Source: Pilaira anomala
Lineage: Eukaryota; Mucoromycota; Mucoromycetes; Mucorales; Mucoraceae
Length of the DNA stretch: 64,000 nucleotides
Direction: 5' to 3'
NCBI GenBank assembly: GCA_025716855.1
Contig: JAIXMQ010000025.1
Coordinates: 331,254-395,253, forward strand
Notes under the pieces: generated by a model
Told to the model about the DNA's origin: nothing
What the model saw: only the letters and a program-made list of their open reading frames with translations
Database searches by the model: none
Shown here: positions 1-11,950 of the stretch, piece after piece
How the letters are laid out: each line of letters starts with the position of its first letter
Numbering within the stretch: position 1 is the stretch's first letter
Position numbers and translations under genes: made by a program

Positions 1-4
1 TTAG

Positions 5-3000
5 CTTCGATTTATGGGTAAGTTAATGTTTGATTAAAACCGAATTATTTATACTCAAATAAGCACCTGTAGATTACCTTCATGAGAGAAGTAATCAAGC
101 AATTTAAGCCAATCATGAATGATTATATAGAGTTACCATTTGATTACAAAAAAGAAAATCCCAAAGCAAAGAAATCTGAATACCCTAATTTGACTGGTTA
201 TACCGCTCTTCATATAGGTAAATATAAGTACAAATTAAAATCAATAAAGGAAGAAAAAAAAACTTATGTATAAATTTAGCTGCTCAAACTCAAGATACTG
301 ACTTGATAAACTTCTTGTTGGAGAATGGAAGCGATCCCAACGAGCGTGTCAAACTTGACACTGAAATGCTTTCAGGAGACACTTCTTTTATCATTGCCTA
401 TCACCATAAAAAAGATCTTTATCAAGAAATGCCTGAAGATTCCGCAGAGTATCACGAGGCAGTCAAGAAAAATTTTACATTAACTAAGCCAGATTTCAAA
501 AACATGCTTTACCGAACCATTGAAACCTTTATCAGATTCAAAGGTTGCCCATTTATAACTAATAGTACTGGATATTCCGTCTTGTCAAAAGCTTCCGTTA
601 ATATGGATTCTTACAACTTATCTCAAATATGTAACGCCGTGCCTTCCAAAGATGTAGATGTCAACAGAAAGAATGAAATGCAAGAAACTTCGTTAATGAT
701 GGCTATCAACTCACTCGAGGCTACTATCAATGCAAAAGAAGAGAAACCAAAAATCGAAATTATTAAGTACCTTATGAAAATTAATGCTGATCCTAATATC
801 CAATATGAAAATGGAGATACTGTGCTGATGAAAATAGTTAAAATGGCCAATATTCCTTTGCTTGAAATTTTGATGGAAAACTCGTTAATTGCTATTGATC
901 ATAATTTAAAGAACAAAAGTAAGTACTCTTAGATTTAATGATATACATCATATTAACAAGTACTTTTGAAATAGGAAAAGAGAATGCTTTGATAATCGCA
1001 TGTAAATTAAATAACTTAAAAGTGACACTATGCTACCTTTCCTTATTAAAACGCTCAGCCAACTCTTGCGAACTTAATACTCTGGACTGTGAGAAAAGCT
1101 CTGCTTTGTCTTATGCCGCTAAAAATGGTGACCTTCAGGTTGTCGAAGAATTACTTTTGTTGAATGCTGATCCTAATTTTAATATGGCTCAACATGTACC
1201 ACTTATAGAAGCTGTGGCTGGTCAAAACATTGATCTAGTTAAATTGCTGCTTGTGAAAGGCGCGTTAGTCAATATAAAGGATGAACCTAATGGAAATTCT
1301 GCTCTTCATAATGCTGTTCTTACTGGAAAGCATCGTATTGTTAAGCTCTTATTGGAATACAGTGCCGACTTTAACATAACTAACAACCGATTACAATCGC
1401 CTATGCATTTAGCTATCCAGACTACTAAACACCAAACTAATCGAAATTTCCGGACTGAACGTCTTTTGATAAACGCCGGAGCAAATATAAATGCAGTTGA
1501 TATCTTTGGTAAATAGCTAATTAAACAATAGAAAATGGTTAAATCATGAACTAATTTTTTTTAACTAGGTCGTTCTCCTCTTCATTATTTATTTGTCGAA
1601 AGTAATATGATTCCTATTACTCGTGAAACAACTATTGTTTCTAAAACAGTTAATCAAATCTCTAATCAAATGAAGATTATGCAAGACAGAACTCAAGCCC
1701 TAGAAGATTTTACGTGCGAGTTTGACTTGACCGAATTTTTGGATGGCTATAACAATGGGGATACTTATCTTAATACGTGGATGAAGGAAGCCAAAATGAT
1801 TCAATTAGAAAAATCTGAGTCTAATGAAAAACTGAAGAACCCTATTACTGATGAGAAAAAGAGCTTATTAAAAGTATATCATGGCTGCGAGTGGGAAGAA
1901 CAACAGTCTATTCCTCCAAGATTTGATCCTATTGATATGCTTACGTTTCTATTAGATTCTAAAGATCTTCAAAATGACATTAGAGATGAATTTGGAAGGA
2001 CACCACTTCATTATGCTGCCTGTGTAGGCGCTTTCAGTTGTACTTCTTTACTTGCTAAGAACAGTGTAGATATTAATACTATGGATTTGGATAACGTAAG
2101 AATTTAAACAAAAAAATTAAAACATTTGTGTATTAACCTGTACTTTCTTCAATTAAAGAATGGTCCTCTCCATCTAGCTCTCCGTCATAACTATGTTGAC
2201 TATTCAGTTATGCTTTGTAATCTTGGTGCAAATGTAAATAACAGTATAATTTTGAAGGATGGTGAATCGATGTCCACTTTCGGATTTTGTCTATCACAAT
2301 CCTTTATAAATATGGCGTATTTAATTATGGACAAAGGTGTCAACCCAATTGGTAAGAGAGAGAAAATCACAGGATATTTAAAACACTTTAATTAATTTAT
2401 TAAATTATAGAATCTATCAGAGAATCATTAAAAACTGGTATGTACAACTTCTATTTTTTTTTTAGTTTTATTATTAATCATCAATTGTTTTAGGTAAATT
2501 CCATATCGCGGAGATCTTGTTAAATTCTCTTGGTGATAAATCTCTCTCTTCTGCTTTACCTATGGAGAATCAAAATATATGGCATATCATATCAGATTTT
2601 AAACCATTCAATGATGAAAACTGGGAAGAATATGTTGAAGATATAATTGAGAAGCTTCTACCATTAAATATCCCTATTATCAAAGATATTTACGGCCGAA
2701 CGCCGATTCATTATGCCGCAAAACATGGCCAAATAACATTGCTTCGTCGTCTTCTTACAAATTCAAACATTCAAATTAATATTGTTGATATGGATGGATA
2801 TTCGGAACTCGATTACGCTGTTGATTCTGGGCTCATTCAGAGCGTTCAGGTAGTTTCATAAAGTTTTTTTTTTATTTTTTTTTTAAAAAAGCTAACTAAA
2901 TGATTCCGTTACAGGCGTTATTGAACTCGGGGGCTAATGTGTCTACTACAAACAACCAACTTCCATCTCTTGTTTTAAAAGCAGTTCAGTTAAAGAAATA

Positions 3001-6000
3001 TGAAATTACGGAGCTTCTTTTGAAATATGGTGCTTCTACAGATGAGGATAGCAAATACAGTCGTATGAATGCTGTCATGACCGCTTGTCAGAATAAAGAC
3101 CTGCAGATGTTGAATATACTGATTACCCACCACGCAGATTTAAATACACCTAGTCTTGTTGAGCGTAAGGATGATATAGGAAAAAAATACACTGTGCTTC
3201 TTCATCCTATATTTGCTGCTTCATATCCAAGCTCTTCATTATTAGAGGTTATGTTGAAGAATAATGTAAATCCAAATGTATATGGCCCCGAATCCAAACC
3301 CGAGCATGGCATGTCTTGTTTTATGTATAATGTTGCTATAGCAGCAGATGAAAACCTACGTGTAAGATTGAAGTTTCTATGATTAAATACATTCTGTTTT
3401 TATTAACATATCGCTCTAGATTCTTCTCAAATACAACATAGATCTTAATCTCATTGACCCAAACACTTCCAGAAGCATTTTTTATCAATTTCTGTTTCGA
3501 AAGATTAAATATGATGACGAATTTCAGAGTGCTTCTAACGTTAATTACAATAATATGCACTTTGAAGATGTAGTTTACAGAACTATGTTACGAAACTTCA
3601 AGCCAGAAATTAACGCTGTAGATAAAATAACTGGAATGACCCCACTTGAATATGCAATTAATGAGAAAAACACGTTCACTGTAGAGGTAATATAAAAATT
3701 AAGGAAACATTAAAATATTTCAACTAAATTTTACATGACTATATAGCAATTATTAACCCTTGGCGCAAACATCAATATTGAAAGCTGCAACAAAACCAAT
3801 AATCTGCTATTTTCAAGTGCTTTAAACCAATCTTGCCAAAAACTTCCAGCTATTATTCACGCAATCACTAAAAACAACCTGGACCTTCTCAAGACGATTT
3901 TTAAATATGCTCAAGATAAAGTAAATTGGATGTGGCACAATGAAGAAAAACGTAATGCTTTGTCATTCATTATCGGGGGTATCAATGGTTTCTCTCATGA
4001 AAATGTTAATATACTGGAGTTTGTATTTGATCAAATGAAGCCTGCAACTTTTAAGAAACTGTTAAAGATGAGAGATATTTATGGTAAATATTTCATAATA
4101 TATACATTTTTTTTCTGTTTATAAGCTAAAACTTTTTGTTTTGAATAGGTTTATTACCGACTGATTATGCTTTTCAAAGACGTAATAAGGGACTTTATGA
4201 AGCTATCGTTCGACTTGAACCTACTGAGAAAATTGATAGAGAATACCAAGATATCCATGACAAAGAGCACTACTCTTCAATGGACGTTGACTACATATCT
4301 ACCCAGACAGTCGACCAAGATGCTGCAATCGAAAGAAGAATTCTTCAAAAAGAAAAGGATCTCGAAAAGGCCAGAGACCAGTCAGTTTCTATTCAGGAGA
4401 AAAATGATACTGTTCAAGTAGACCCATATTCTAATCTGGAAAGAGTTGGATATGTCGTGTCGGATGAAAACCAACAAGCTTATGATATTTCTCTAATTAA
4501 GGTGGAGTTACTTGGATGGGGTGCATATACCAATACATCGTAAGTGATACGTATTCATAACCGTAGAAAAAAATACTGACAGTTCTATATAGATTTTACA
4601 AAATGAGTATAATTCACAATAAGATCCTTGATATCAATATCTTATGGACACGTTGGGGTAGCTATGGTGATGAAGGTCAACATCAAAAGACACCTTATTT
4701 AAATTTGGATGAAGCTGTTGCAGAGTTCAAAACAATCTTTAAATCAAAAACTGGTAACGTTTGGGAAAATCGATCAACATCCTTTTCACAGAAACGAGAC
4801 CGTTATGGAATTCTGAAGGTTTCTCAACATCCCAGAGACGTAATTTTAAAGAATTTTAGTTTTTTAAATTCTTCTATTCCTGCTCAGCTACCTTATGAAG
4901 TAGTAAACGTCATGAAACTTATATGTAATTACACTTATCTATCAAGAGTCTATTCTGGCTTTAATGTTGATATGCCACTTGGTCAAGTTTCTCAAAAGAC
5001 AATCGAAAGTGCCCGTCAAGTACTTGTCGATGTTCAAAACATGCAGATCAAACTTACAGAAGCAAAAGCACAATACTCTAACAAATCCAAACTTTTAGAA
5101 GCAAGAGGTATTTATATTTACATATATTTATATAAATTATTGTTTAAATCTTGGCTTAACCTGTTACTATATCATACAGATTGGGAATTCAAAATTGCCC
5201 AAAAATGTCTGGAATATGCTCGCCTTTTACCTCGTAAAGATAGTGGAAATAGGCCCGTTCGCTCGTTATTAAATAACAATTTAAAGGAGGAATTATCAAT
5301 GATCGAAGATTTAAGCTACGTTGGTTTTGCTGCAAATGTTATCTTGGCTGCCAAACATCATATCGAATCAACAAATCCATTGCAATATGCTTATCAGGCC
5401 TTAAACTGCTCTTTAAGAAAAATTGAATCTGACACAGCTGAACATCAACTGATTGAAAAGTACATACAATCAACCTCTAATGGAAATTACGATTTGGTTC
5501 ATCTCCTGGGTGTGAATCGTGCTAATGAAGAAAATAGATTTCGTCCGTTTGAGAAAGAGGAAAATCGAATGCTTTTATGGCATGGATCTCGTATTGGCAA
5601 CTTTATGGGTATTTTGAAACAAGGTCTTCGTGTTTGTCCACGTACATCATCCCTAAATGTAAGCAGAGAAAATAGATTTTCTAAATTATTCATACTAATT
5701 TTTTTAATTTAAAAGGGTGCTATGCTTGGTAGCGGTATTTACTTCGCCGATAATTTTATGAAATCTTTAAACTATTCAATCGATAGCTATGCTTCTCATA
5801 AATCTTCTTACAGATTGTTATTACTTTGCGAAGTTGCATTAGGCCCTAAATCAGTGCTTTATAACGACATAAACCAAGGAATCGAAACTACTAGTTATGA
5901 TCATGTTAAAGGTGAAGGCAGCAACATACCAGATCCTGATAACGCCATCTATGACAAAAATGGTTTATGTATTCCTGTTGGTCCCTGCATCTCTTACAGT

Positions 6001-6786
6001 CGCACAGTTACAGAAAATAATAAGCTCGTAGAAGTACCACTTCTTAACTATAACGAGTTCGCTGTCCAAGATGAAAACCGTGTCAAGATTCGATATCTTT
6101 TAATTTTTCGAGAGTCCACCAATTGTTTCTTATGTTCAAATTCTGATACAAATTTAGAAGCTCTTTATAAACAAGATGTTGAAGATTACAATTATAGCTC
6201 ATTCAATGTATTCGAGAAAGAAGTAGTAAAAGCCTATTTAACACATCAAAACCAGTCTCCACAAGACGTATTTGATCATGAATTAAATGATTTTATAAAA
6301 TCAGAGCTTTACAGTAAGTTTTGCATAAATCTATTATAACTAGTCTAATCTTGAACTAATCTTTTTGTTGTAAATAGAACAAAAATGGGAGACACCTCTT
6401 GATTTATGCCGCGATAGTAAAGTATGCCATAAATGTACTAAAGAAATTGTTGCTATTATGCTGGAAAAGAGATTGACAAGTAAAGGTGCAGATATACCTG
6501 GTAAGTTTAAACATAATGGTTTTTATTTTTTTATCCTTATATCGTTTCTTTTTTAGAATGCCTTCAAAACAAGCCTCATTGCGAGTATGGTAAAGAATGC
6601 CTCACTCAATCAAAAATAGAACATGCCAAAAAATATCAACATTGGTTTAAAAAGAATAATTCTGGGGAAAACAAGGATATACAAGCGACTCTTTCAGATA
6701 TGGAAGAAGACGAAGACGGAGATGATACTGACGAAACCAATTCTGAAGATGAAAATGATAGCTATATGGATACAGATGAAGAATAA
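5..6786 (+). CDS. Ankyrin-repeat poly(ADP-ribose) polymerase with WGR and C-terminal PBZ finger (5' partial)
   Basis: Enzyme that transfers ADP-ribose from NAD+ to proteins, probably making polymer. Exons I can join: 73-217, 280-918, 975-1508, 1569-2095, 2159-2351, 2411-2437, 2494-2849, 2915-3361, 3420-3686, 3747-4083, 4149-4539, 4593-5107, 5180-5658, 5716-6313, 6378-6500, 6557-6786; they sum to 1936 codons with no stop. A short piece 5-16 after a TTAG acceptor suggests coding continues left of the window; the first ATG seen is at 82. The N-terminal ~1200 residues are ankyrin repeats (TALHIAAQ, SPLHYLF, TPLHYAA, GPLHLAL, TPIHYAAKHG). A WGR domain follows (~1255-1345, WTRWGSYGDEG), then a helical regulatory domain and the catalytic domain with the complete H-Y-E triad (H1594 in LLWHGS, Y1628 in GSGIYFAD, E1733 in YNEFAV; numbered from base 73). 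The end is a PAR-binding zinc finger (C1868; CX5C then HX5H) and an acidic tail. Acts probably in the nucleus. Confidence 0.93.
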
Positions 6787-7443
6787 TTATATTTCAAGTT
6801 GCAATGGTCTTTTTTATTTGTTTAATAAAAAAATATGTACAATATGAATATTTTAAAAGCTCTGTCGCGAGTTTGGGAATGTATAATCTGTTTATGTGTG
6901 TTTCAGAGGGAAGAGGGCGTAAAAACTTTGATTTAGAAACAAACAAACAATGAGTTACATTCAGTTTAGAATCTGAAGCCATCGCTCGTAATACAAATAG
7001 AGTCTATTATATTTGTAGTCAAGAGTTACACAGTCTGTCTAAATATATTTTAGACCTTCAAAAGAAAACCGGGAAATAATAAAAACGCATTGTGCACAGA
7101 AAATAAGACCAGTTAATTTGCGCCGAATCTAAGCCTACATTAGTAGAAGCTAGTAAACAAATAAGAGCTTTTTGTAATTGAATACGTTACAGAAAGGGAC
7201 AAATGAATATGTGATAACTCACCATTACTAAAGCAATGTGAATAATCGATTTAGTTTTGATTAAAAAACGGCAGAACCATGTAGTCGAATTAAATAGTAT
7301 CTATTGTTTTATTGACATCCATCTTTGAAAGTAGAGATTTGAAGTCCACAAAATATTAAAACACAGGTACAGGTGACTGCATTTCACCAGCAAGACATTT
7401 GGGGTTCCAATAGACCTGGTAACTTGGCCCCTTTATAACACGG
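6787..7443. other. Intergenic region between PARP and ThrRS genes
   Basis: About 650 bp without a supportable gene. It holds the PARP 3' end (an AATAAA-like TTTAATAAAAAA about 40 bp after the stop) and the promoter of the threonyl-tRNA synthetase. All frames are interrupted and I see no tRNA-like or repeat structure. Confidence 0.6.
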
Positions 7444-8185
7444 ATGCTTCCTCGGCAGTTGAAACGATCTTTACAAGCCAATTCTCGTTCGTATTGACCA
7501 TACTGATAAATTAATTCAAACTAAACAAATTTTCTTATTTGAAACCTATAGGTGCTTTGTTAAATGCTTATGCTATTACAGCACGCTCCTTACACACCTC
7601 TAGAGGTTGTTTGAGCAAAGTGTCTAAAGTGAATGGTAAGAAATAAAATATGCAATTGATTTAAAAGAATAGTTTTGTAACAATATTATAACTTTCTTAG
7701 ACGTCTCCAAGACTAATGAACATGATCACCGTGCGATCGGTAAAGCACAATCGTTATTTATGACACATGCTGTCAGTCCTGGTTCAATTTTTATGTTACC
7801 TCATGGTACTCGTATTGTCCATAAGCTTCAGGAATTTTTACGCTCAGAGTATTCACGTTATGGATATCAGGAAGTAATGACTCCCTTGATCTATAAAAAG
7901 GACCTCTGGGAAACAAGTGGACATTGGCAAAACTATAAGGATGATATGTTCATGGTTCAAAGCGGAAGAGAACAAAAATGCGATCATAATCATGGTCATG
8001 ACCAAGAGATCGATGCCGATGAAGGATTATTCGGCTTAAAACCTATGAACTGTCCCGGGCATTGTTTGATTTTTGATAGTACACCAAAGTCGTATCGTGA
8101 TTTACCTATTCGATTAGCGGATTTTAGTCCTCTTCACAGGTAAGAAGCTTTTATTGAGAAAACTCACTTTTAGTATTCGGCTTAT

Positions 8186-8237
<52 letters not shown>

Positions 8238-9092
8238 AGAAATGAAGCATCAGGTGCGCTTTCTGGATTGACAAGAGTGCGTCGATTTCATCAGGATGAT
8301 GCACATATCTTCTGTGCTGAGGAACAAATTGCGTCTGAAATTACTTCCTGCCTTTCATTTGTCGATCGTGTTTATTCTGCTTTCCAATTCCCTCATTATG
8401 ACTTAACTCTTTCTACTCGTCCTGAAACACAATTCATGGGTAGTCTTGATGAATGGACGCATGCCGAAGCAGCTTTAACTCAAGCATTAAATGCTACAGG
8501 TAGACCATGGTCAGTTAAGGAAGGAGATGGTGCTTTTTATGGACCCAAGATTGACATTATGGTAAAGGATTCTAGTGGAAAGTCACATCAAACTGCTACT
8601 ATCCAACTTGATTTCCAGTTGCCCCAAAGATTTAAACTTAAATATGTAGATGAAAATGATAATGAACGTACACCTGTCATTGTTCATCGTGCTATTTTAG
8701 GTTCAATTGAACGTATGATGGCTATTTTAATCGAACATACTGGAGGTAAATGGCCTTTTTGGTTAAGTCCTCGCCAAGGTGTAGTTATTCCTGTCTCTAC
8801 CCAGTTCAGTGAGTATGCTCAAAAGGTAGCCAAAGAGTTATCTTTGGGACAAAACGAAGAGTCTATCAGCGAACAATACTATGTTGATGTTGACAAATCA
8901 CCCCGTGATAGATTAAACAAAATGATTCGTCAAGCACAACTTGATCAATATAATTTCATTTTTGTAGTAGGACAAAAGGAAATGGATGAAGGTACTGTTA
9001 ATGTGAGAACAAGAAAAGGAGAAGTTTTAGGAACAATGGGTGTTGATCAAGTTCGTAAAATGTTTGCTTCCATGACCTCTAAATTAGAATAG
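7444..9092 (+). CDS. MST1: Threonyl-tRNA synthetase, mitochondrial
   Basis: Charges mitochondrial tRNA-Thr. Exons 7444-7486, 7552-7635, 7701-8139, 8240-9092 give 472 residues in frame, close to the short mitochondrial Mst1 type. The N-terminus is basic and hydroxylated (MLPRQLKRSLQANS, then ARSLHTSRGCLSK), a typical import presequence. There is no TGS or editing domain; the protein starts directly with the class II catalytic core (RAIGKAQSLFMTHAVSPGSIFMLP). Motif 1 region VMTPLIY, NCPGH, motif 2 (TRVRRFHQDDAHIF) and motif 3 (HRAILGSIERMMAIL) are all visible, followed by the anticodon-binding domain. A small His-rich stretch (CDHNHGHDQE) sits before GLKPMNCPGH. The first donor (GTTCGT) is non-canonical but is the only one that keeps frame. 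Intron 3 contains a run of about 46 T before its acceptor. Confidence 0.9.
8190..8235 (+). repeat. Long poly-T run in ThrRS intron 3
   Basis: About 46 consecutive T directly before the TTTGCAG acceptor at 8239. It acts as an over-long polypyrimidine tract. Readthrough of the intron would encode a stretch of phenylalanine, so an open frame through it is not a real start. Confidence 0.9.
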
Positions 9093-9445
9093 AAAATAAT
9101 AATAATAAATGAAGTGTATATATTAATCCTAAACAAAACCCTCGATCAGATCGTTTTACATTAAGATCCACAATAACCAATATGTATGCCTGTTGCAGAA
9201 TACAAAAAAAAAAAAAAAAAAAAAAAGATAACGTTATCGAAAACTGTCAATATAGTATTTTCCTTTGTACTCGATCTATTCCAAATAATATTGATGCCAT
9301 ATCAGTCTTCTATGAAACTCCCATCAATGTTTTAAATCCTAAGATTATATAAGCTGACACAGAGATGACAAATAGGTTCAAGAAGCACTTGAAACAAAAG
9401 TTAAAGGAGAATAGGTAAGATCCAATAAAGTAAAACTACCAAATG

Positions 9446-9483
<38 letters not shown>

Positions 9484-9913
9484 GCAATAAGACCAAGTGA
9501 AAAATAGTCAAGGAAGTAACGACAGGTGCCAATTCAATAGGCTGACAGAATTTCTTTAGATGAGATAGGAGATAATGTTTCTCTTTCAATATTAAGAGTG
9601 AATTCCGCTCATTAAAACAACAGCGCTTAAAATTTTTACAAATCTGATTTTCACCTGTTAACCCTTTATTGTAAAAAAAAGAGAAAAAAATGTATTTAGA
9701 TCAGAGACTACATATAATGTACATGTGTAGGAGAAGAGACTATTTTCGTGTGACCCTTTTTCTTTTTCTTTTTTGTGTCGTATAGTTATACATATTATCC
9801 TGCATTTTAAAAGAGGGGCAGCAAAAAGGGGAACATCAAACAAGATATAATCTTTCATTTTTTCTAAAAACCTTTTTGTCTCTCTCTCTCTTTCCTTTAT
9901 TCTTTGTCATTAA
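9093..9913. other. Intergenic region with poly-A tracts
   Basis: About 820 bp with no supportable gene. It has A-runs at about 9207-9228 and 9450-9481 and a CT-rich leader (TCTCTCTCTCTTTCC) just before the ATG at 9914. Short frames on the minus strand run through the homopolymers and look accidental. Confidence 0.6.
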
Positions 9914-10529
9914 ATGTTTCATCGTCAAATAACTTGGGCTGCTGCAGTCTTCCTTGTCCTCCAATTTGGTGTTGCTACTGTATCTGCCGTTATTGGTTGT
10001 GCAGCAGAAGCAAAGTAAGTTTGTTTTTTTGTTATTTACTAGTAGTTTATTCAATTGACAATATATATATATATATATATATAGTTTCCAAGCATGTAAG
10101 TCTATAGAACAGAGCTTGCTCCAAGGATGTGGTCCAGTTGACTATAGTTGTCAATGTAATGCCCAGGTACAAATGAAAAAGAAAAATACATATAAACAAA
10201 TATAAAACAAATATCTAATTTTTTTTATATAGCGTTTGATCCATCAATGTTTTAACCTTTGTCCTGAATATAGTATTGACGCAAATGAGCAATCAAGAAT
10301 TGCAACCGGTATTTGTGCAGCTGTACCTACTACATCTATTGCTCCTTTGCCTTCATCTCAAGTTGGACCAAGTCAAGTTTCTCCTACTTATACTGCACCT
10401 ACCACAACAGGATCTACTAGTGCCCCTTCATCCAGTCAGTCAGTTTCAACCTCTTTTGGAGTTCAAATTACACCAGCTACCACAATCATGTTTTCGGTTT
10501 TAATCATGGGTCTCTTGCTTCAATTATAA
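9914..10529 (+). CDS. Small eight-cysteine GPI-anchored surface protein (CFEM-like)
   Basis: Exons 9914-10014, 10085-10166 and 10233-10529 give 159 residues. A signal peptide (MFHRQITWAAAVFLVLQFGVA) is followed by a compact domain of exactly eight cysteines (IGC, QAC, QGC, YSCQC, HQC, NLC, GIC). Then comes a Ser/Thr/Pro-rich linker and a hydrophobic C-terminus (MFSVLIMGLLLQL) preceded by small residues, as in GPI-anchored proteins. Cysteine number and order, including a central CxC, resemble fungal CFEM domains, but spacing is not an exact match and I see no clear heme-ligand Asp context. Likely on the plasma membrane or wall. Function (adhesion, iron or heme handling, wall structure) is unknown. 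Intron 1 ends in an AT microsatellite. Confidence 0.8.
10063..10084 (+). repeat. (AT)n microsatellite at intron 3' end
   Basis: Alternating AT dinucleotides that end in the TATAG acceptor of the first intron of the eight-cysteine protein gene. Confidence 0.85.
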
Positions 10530-11221
10530 AATTGATATTTTTTTCTAGCTATTTTTACAAACATTAATAATAAATAATATATTCATATTGATTTTTTATT
10601 TTCTGTTTTTGGACACTATTTTAAGTATAAGATATAGAAATGAACCAAGTTGGTTTTATATTTTACAATTAGATAGTACCAAGCTTAATTAATTCTCGAT
10701 CTTACTAGTTATTACTTTTTTGCCCCCTCATTAAGCAATGGTAACACGATAGAATACAGTTTTTTTTTAAATTTTTTATTTCTAAAATGTATAAATACAA
10801 CATATTAGAGTGACATTTAATTCATGCATTGTGATTATATGTTTATGTTAACATATAAGAAGAAAATATCAATTTTTCTCTTTTCTTGACAAGTTAACTA
10901 TAAAAGCAAAAGTTGAAAAAATAAAAAATAAAAATGACGTAAAAGTTAAATCAAAAGTTTTCAGTGTAAAAAAGAACGACAAAGATGTTATTTTTTTTTT
11001 CTGTTTATTCTATTTACAAATCATATGATTTTGCCCTGGGAACTCAATCTAAAAGTAGCGAGGGAATTGTCATGAGATCCGAAAAAAAAAAAAAAACGGT
11101 GACTTGTAAAAGAACTGGATTCCTGGTAACTTACGGAAAAGTATAAAACCTTGATTTTTTTTTAATTTTCTCTTTCTTTTTTTTTTTCAAAAATATTGAT
11201 ATATCTATATTATACAAACAA
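10530..11221. promoter_or_regulatory. Intergenic region and promoter of the PAH-like gene
   Basis: No gene is supportable here. Close to the ATG at 11222 there is a TATA-like AGTATAAAACC (about 11140-11150), roughly 75 bp upstream, followed by a T/C-rich leader. A second TATA-like element (ACTATAAAAGC) lies near 10899. Placement is by pattern only. Confidence 0.45.
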
Positions 11222-11920
11222 ATGTCTACTTTCTCGCCTCCACAAGAAAAGCCTGTAATTGATACTTATTATCGCCGTAAAAGCTCAGTTACATTTGATT
11301 TACCTTCAGCATCTAATGAAGAACTATTATCACCTTGTACAGGTACATCACCTACTGTTGATATCACAGCCCAAGTCGTACCGGATACAATGCTGGTTGC
11401 GTTATATGATAGATCAAGTGAAATGAAGGGCTTAATACGTCATAATAAAACATATTTTATGTCACTAAAGCATCATTTAAATGATAAATGGTCACGTTTT
11501 GAAAATACGCTATATTGTGAAAGAAGTAAGATGGGAGATAAAGAATGGATGAAGCGTATATCAAAGTCATTACAAGGAGCACCACCTTTATTAGAAAAGT
11601 TTAAAGAATTGGTTGGTTATTTGGGTGATGATGAAGAAGAAAAAGAAGAAGAAAAGAAATACTTTTCAAATGTAAATATTGGATTAATTAGAAAACATCC
11701 AGAACGTTTATCAAAAGAAGCTTACCCGCAGTTCTTTATTAACTGTAAAAATTGTATTCGAGGTGAAAAAGAATATGATGAATTCATCAAAAATTTATTT
11801 TCAAAAGAATTAACTGATTCACAATGGGAAGCCAAGATTTTTAACGTATTAAATCAATATCCAGATTTATTAGAGCAATTACAAGAGATTGTTGCATATG
11901 AAACTGAATCGGAATTATAG
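11222..11920 (+). CDS. Two-repeat helical protein, possibly PAH-like
   Basis: Single-exon 232-residue protein that I do not recognise by name. After a disordered N-terminus (~1-70, with SSVTFDLPS) come two related helical units. Unit 1 (~residues 95-145) contains RFENTLYCERSKMGDKEWMKRISKSL then PPLLEKFKELVGYL. Unit 2 (~184-228) contains EFIKNLFSKELTDSQWEAKIF then YPDLLEQLQEIVAYE. The order helix, Trp-containing helix, P-x-LLE-x-F/L helix is like the paired amphipathic helix (PAH) repeats of Sin3, where a hydrophobic cleft binds repressor peptides. This is inference from pattern, and sequence identity to known PAH domains appears low. An acidic stretch (DDEEEKEEEKK) separates the units. The gene ends 30 bp from the stop of the convergent gene at 11951. 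Confidence 0.7.
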   Translation: MSTFSPPQEKPVIDTYYRRKSSVTFDLPSASNEELLSPCTGTSPTVDITAQVVPDTMLVALYDRSSEMKGLIRHNKTYFMSLKHHLNDKWSRFENTLYCERSKMGDKEWMKRISKSLQGAPPLLEKFKELVGYLGDDEEEKEEEKKYFSNVNIGLIRKHPERLSKEAYPQFFINCKNCIRGEKEYDEFIKNLFSKELTDSQWEAKIFNVLNQYPDLLEQLQEIVAYETESEL

Positions 11921-11950
11921 TAACACAAATAACTTTTTGATAATAAATAA

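Noticed and set aside
8154..8240. Open frame start MRKLTF running through poly-Phe into the ThrRS exon
   Set aside because: It is intron 3 of the ThrRS gene read through; GTAAGA and TTTGCAG sites join the flanking conserved exons in frame.
9836..10054. 72-codon minus-strand frame over the first exon of the GPI protein
   Set aside because: Antisense shadow of a well-supported secreted protein exon; no recognisable domain.
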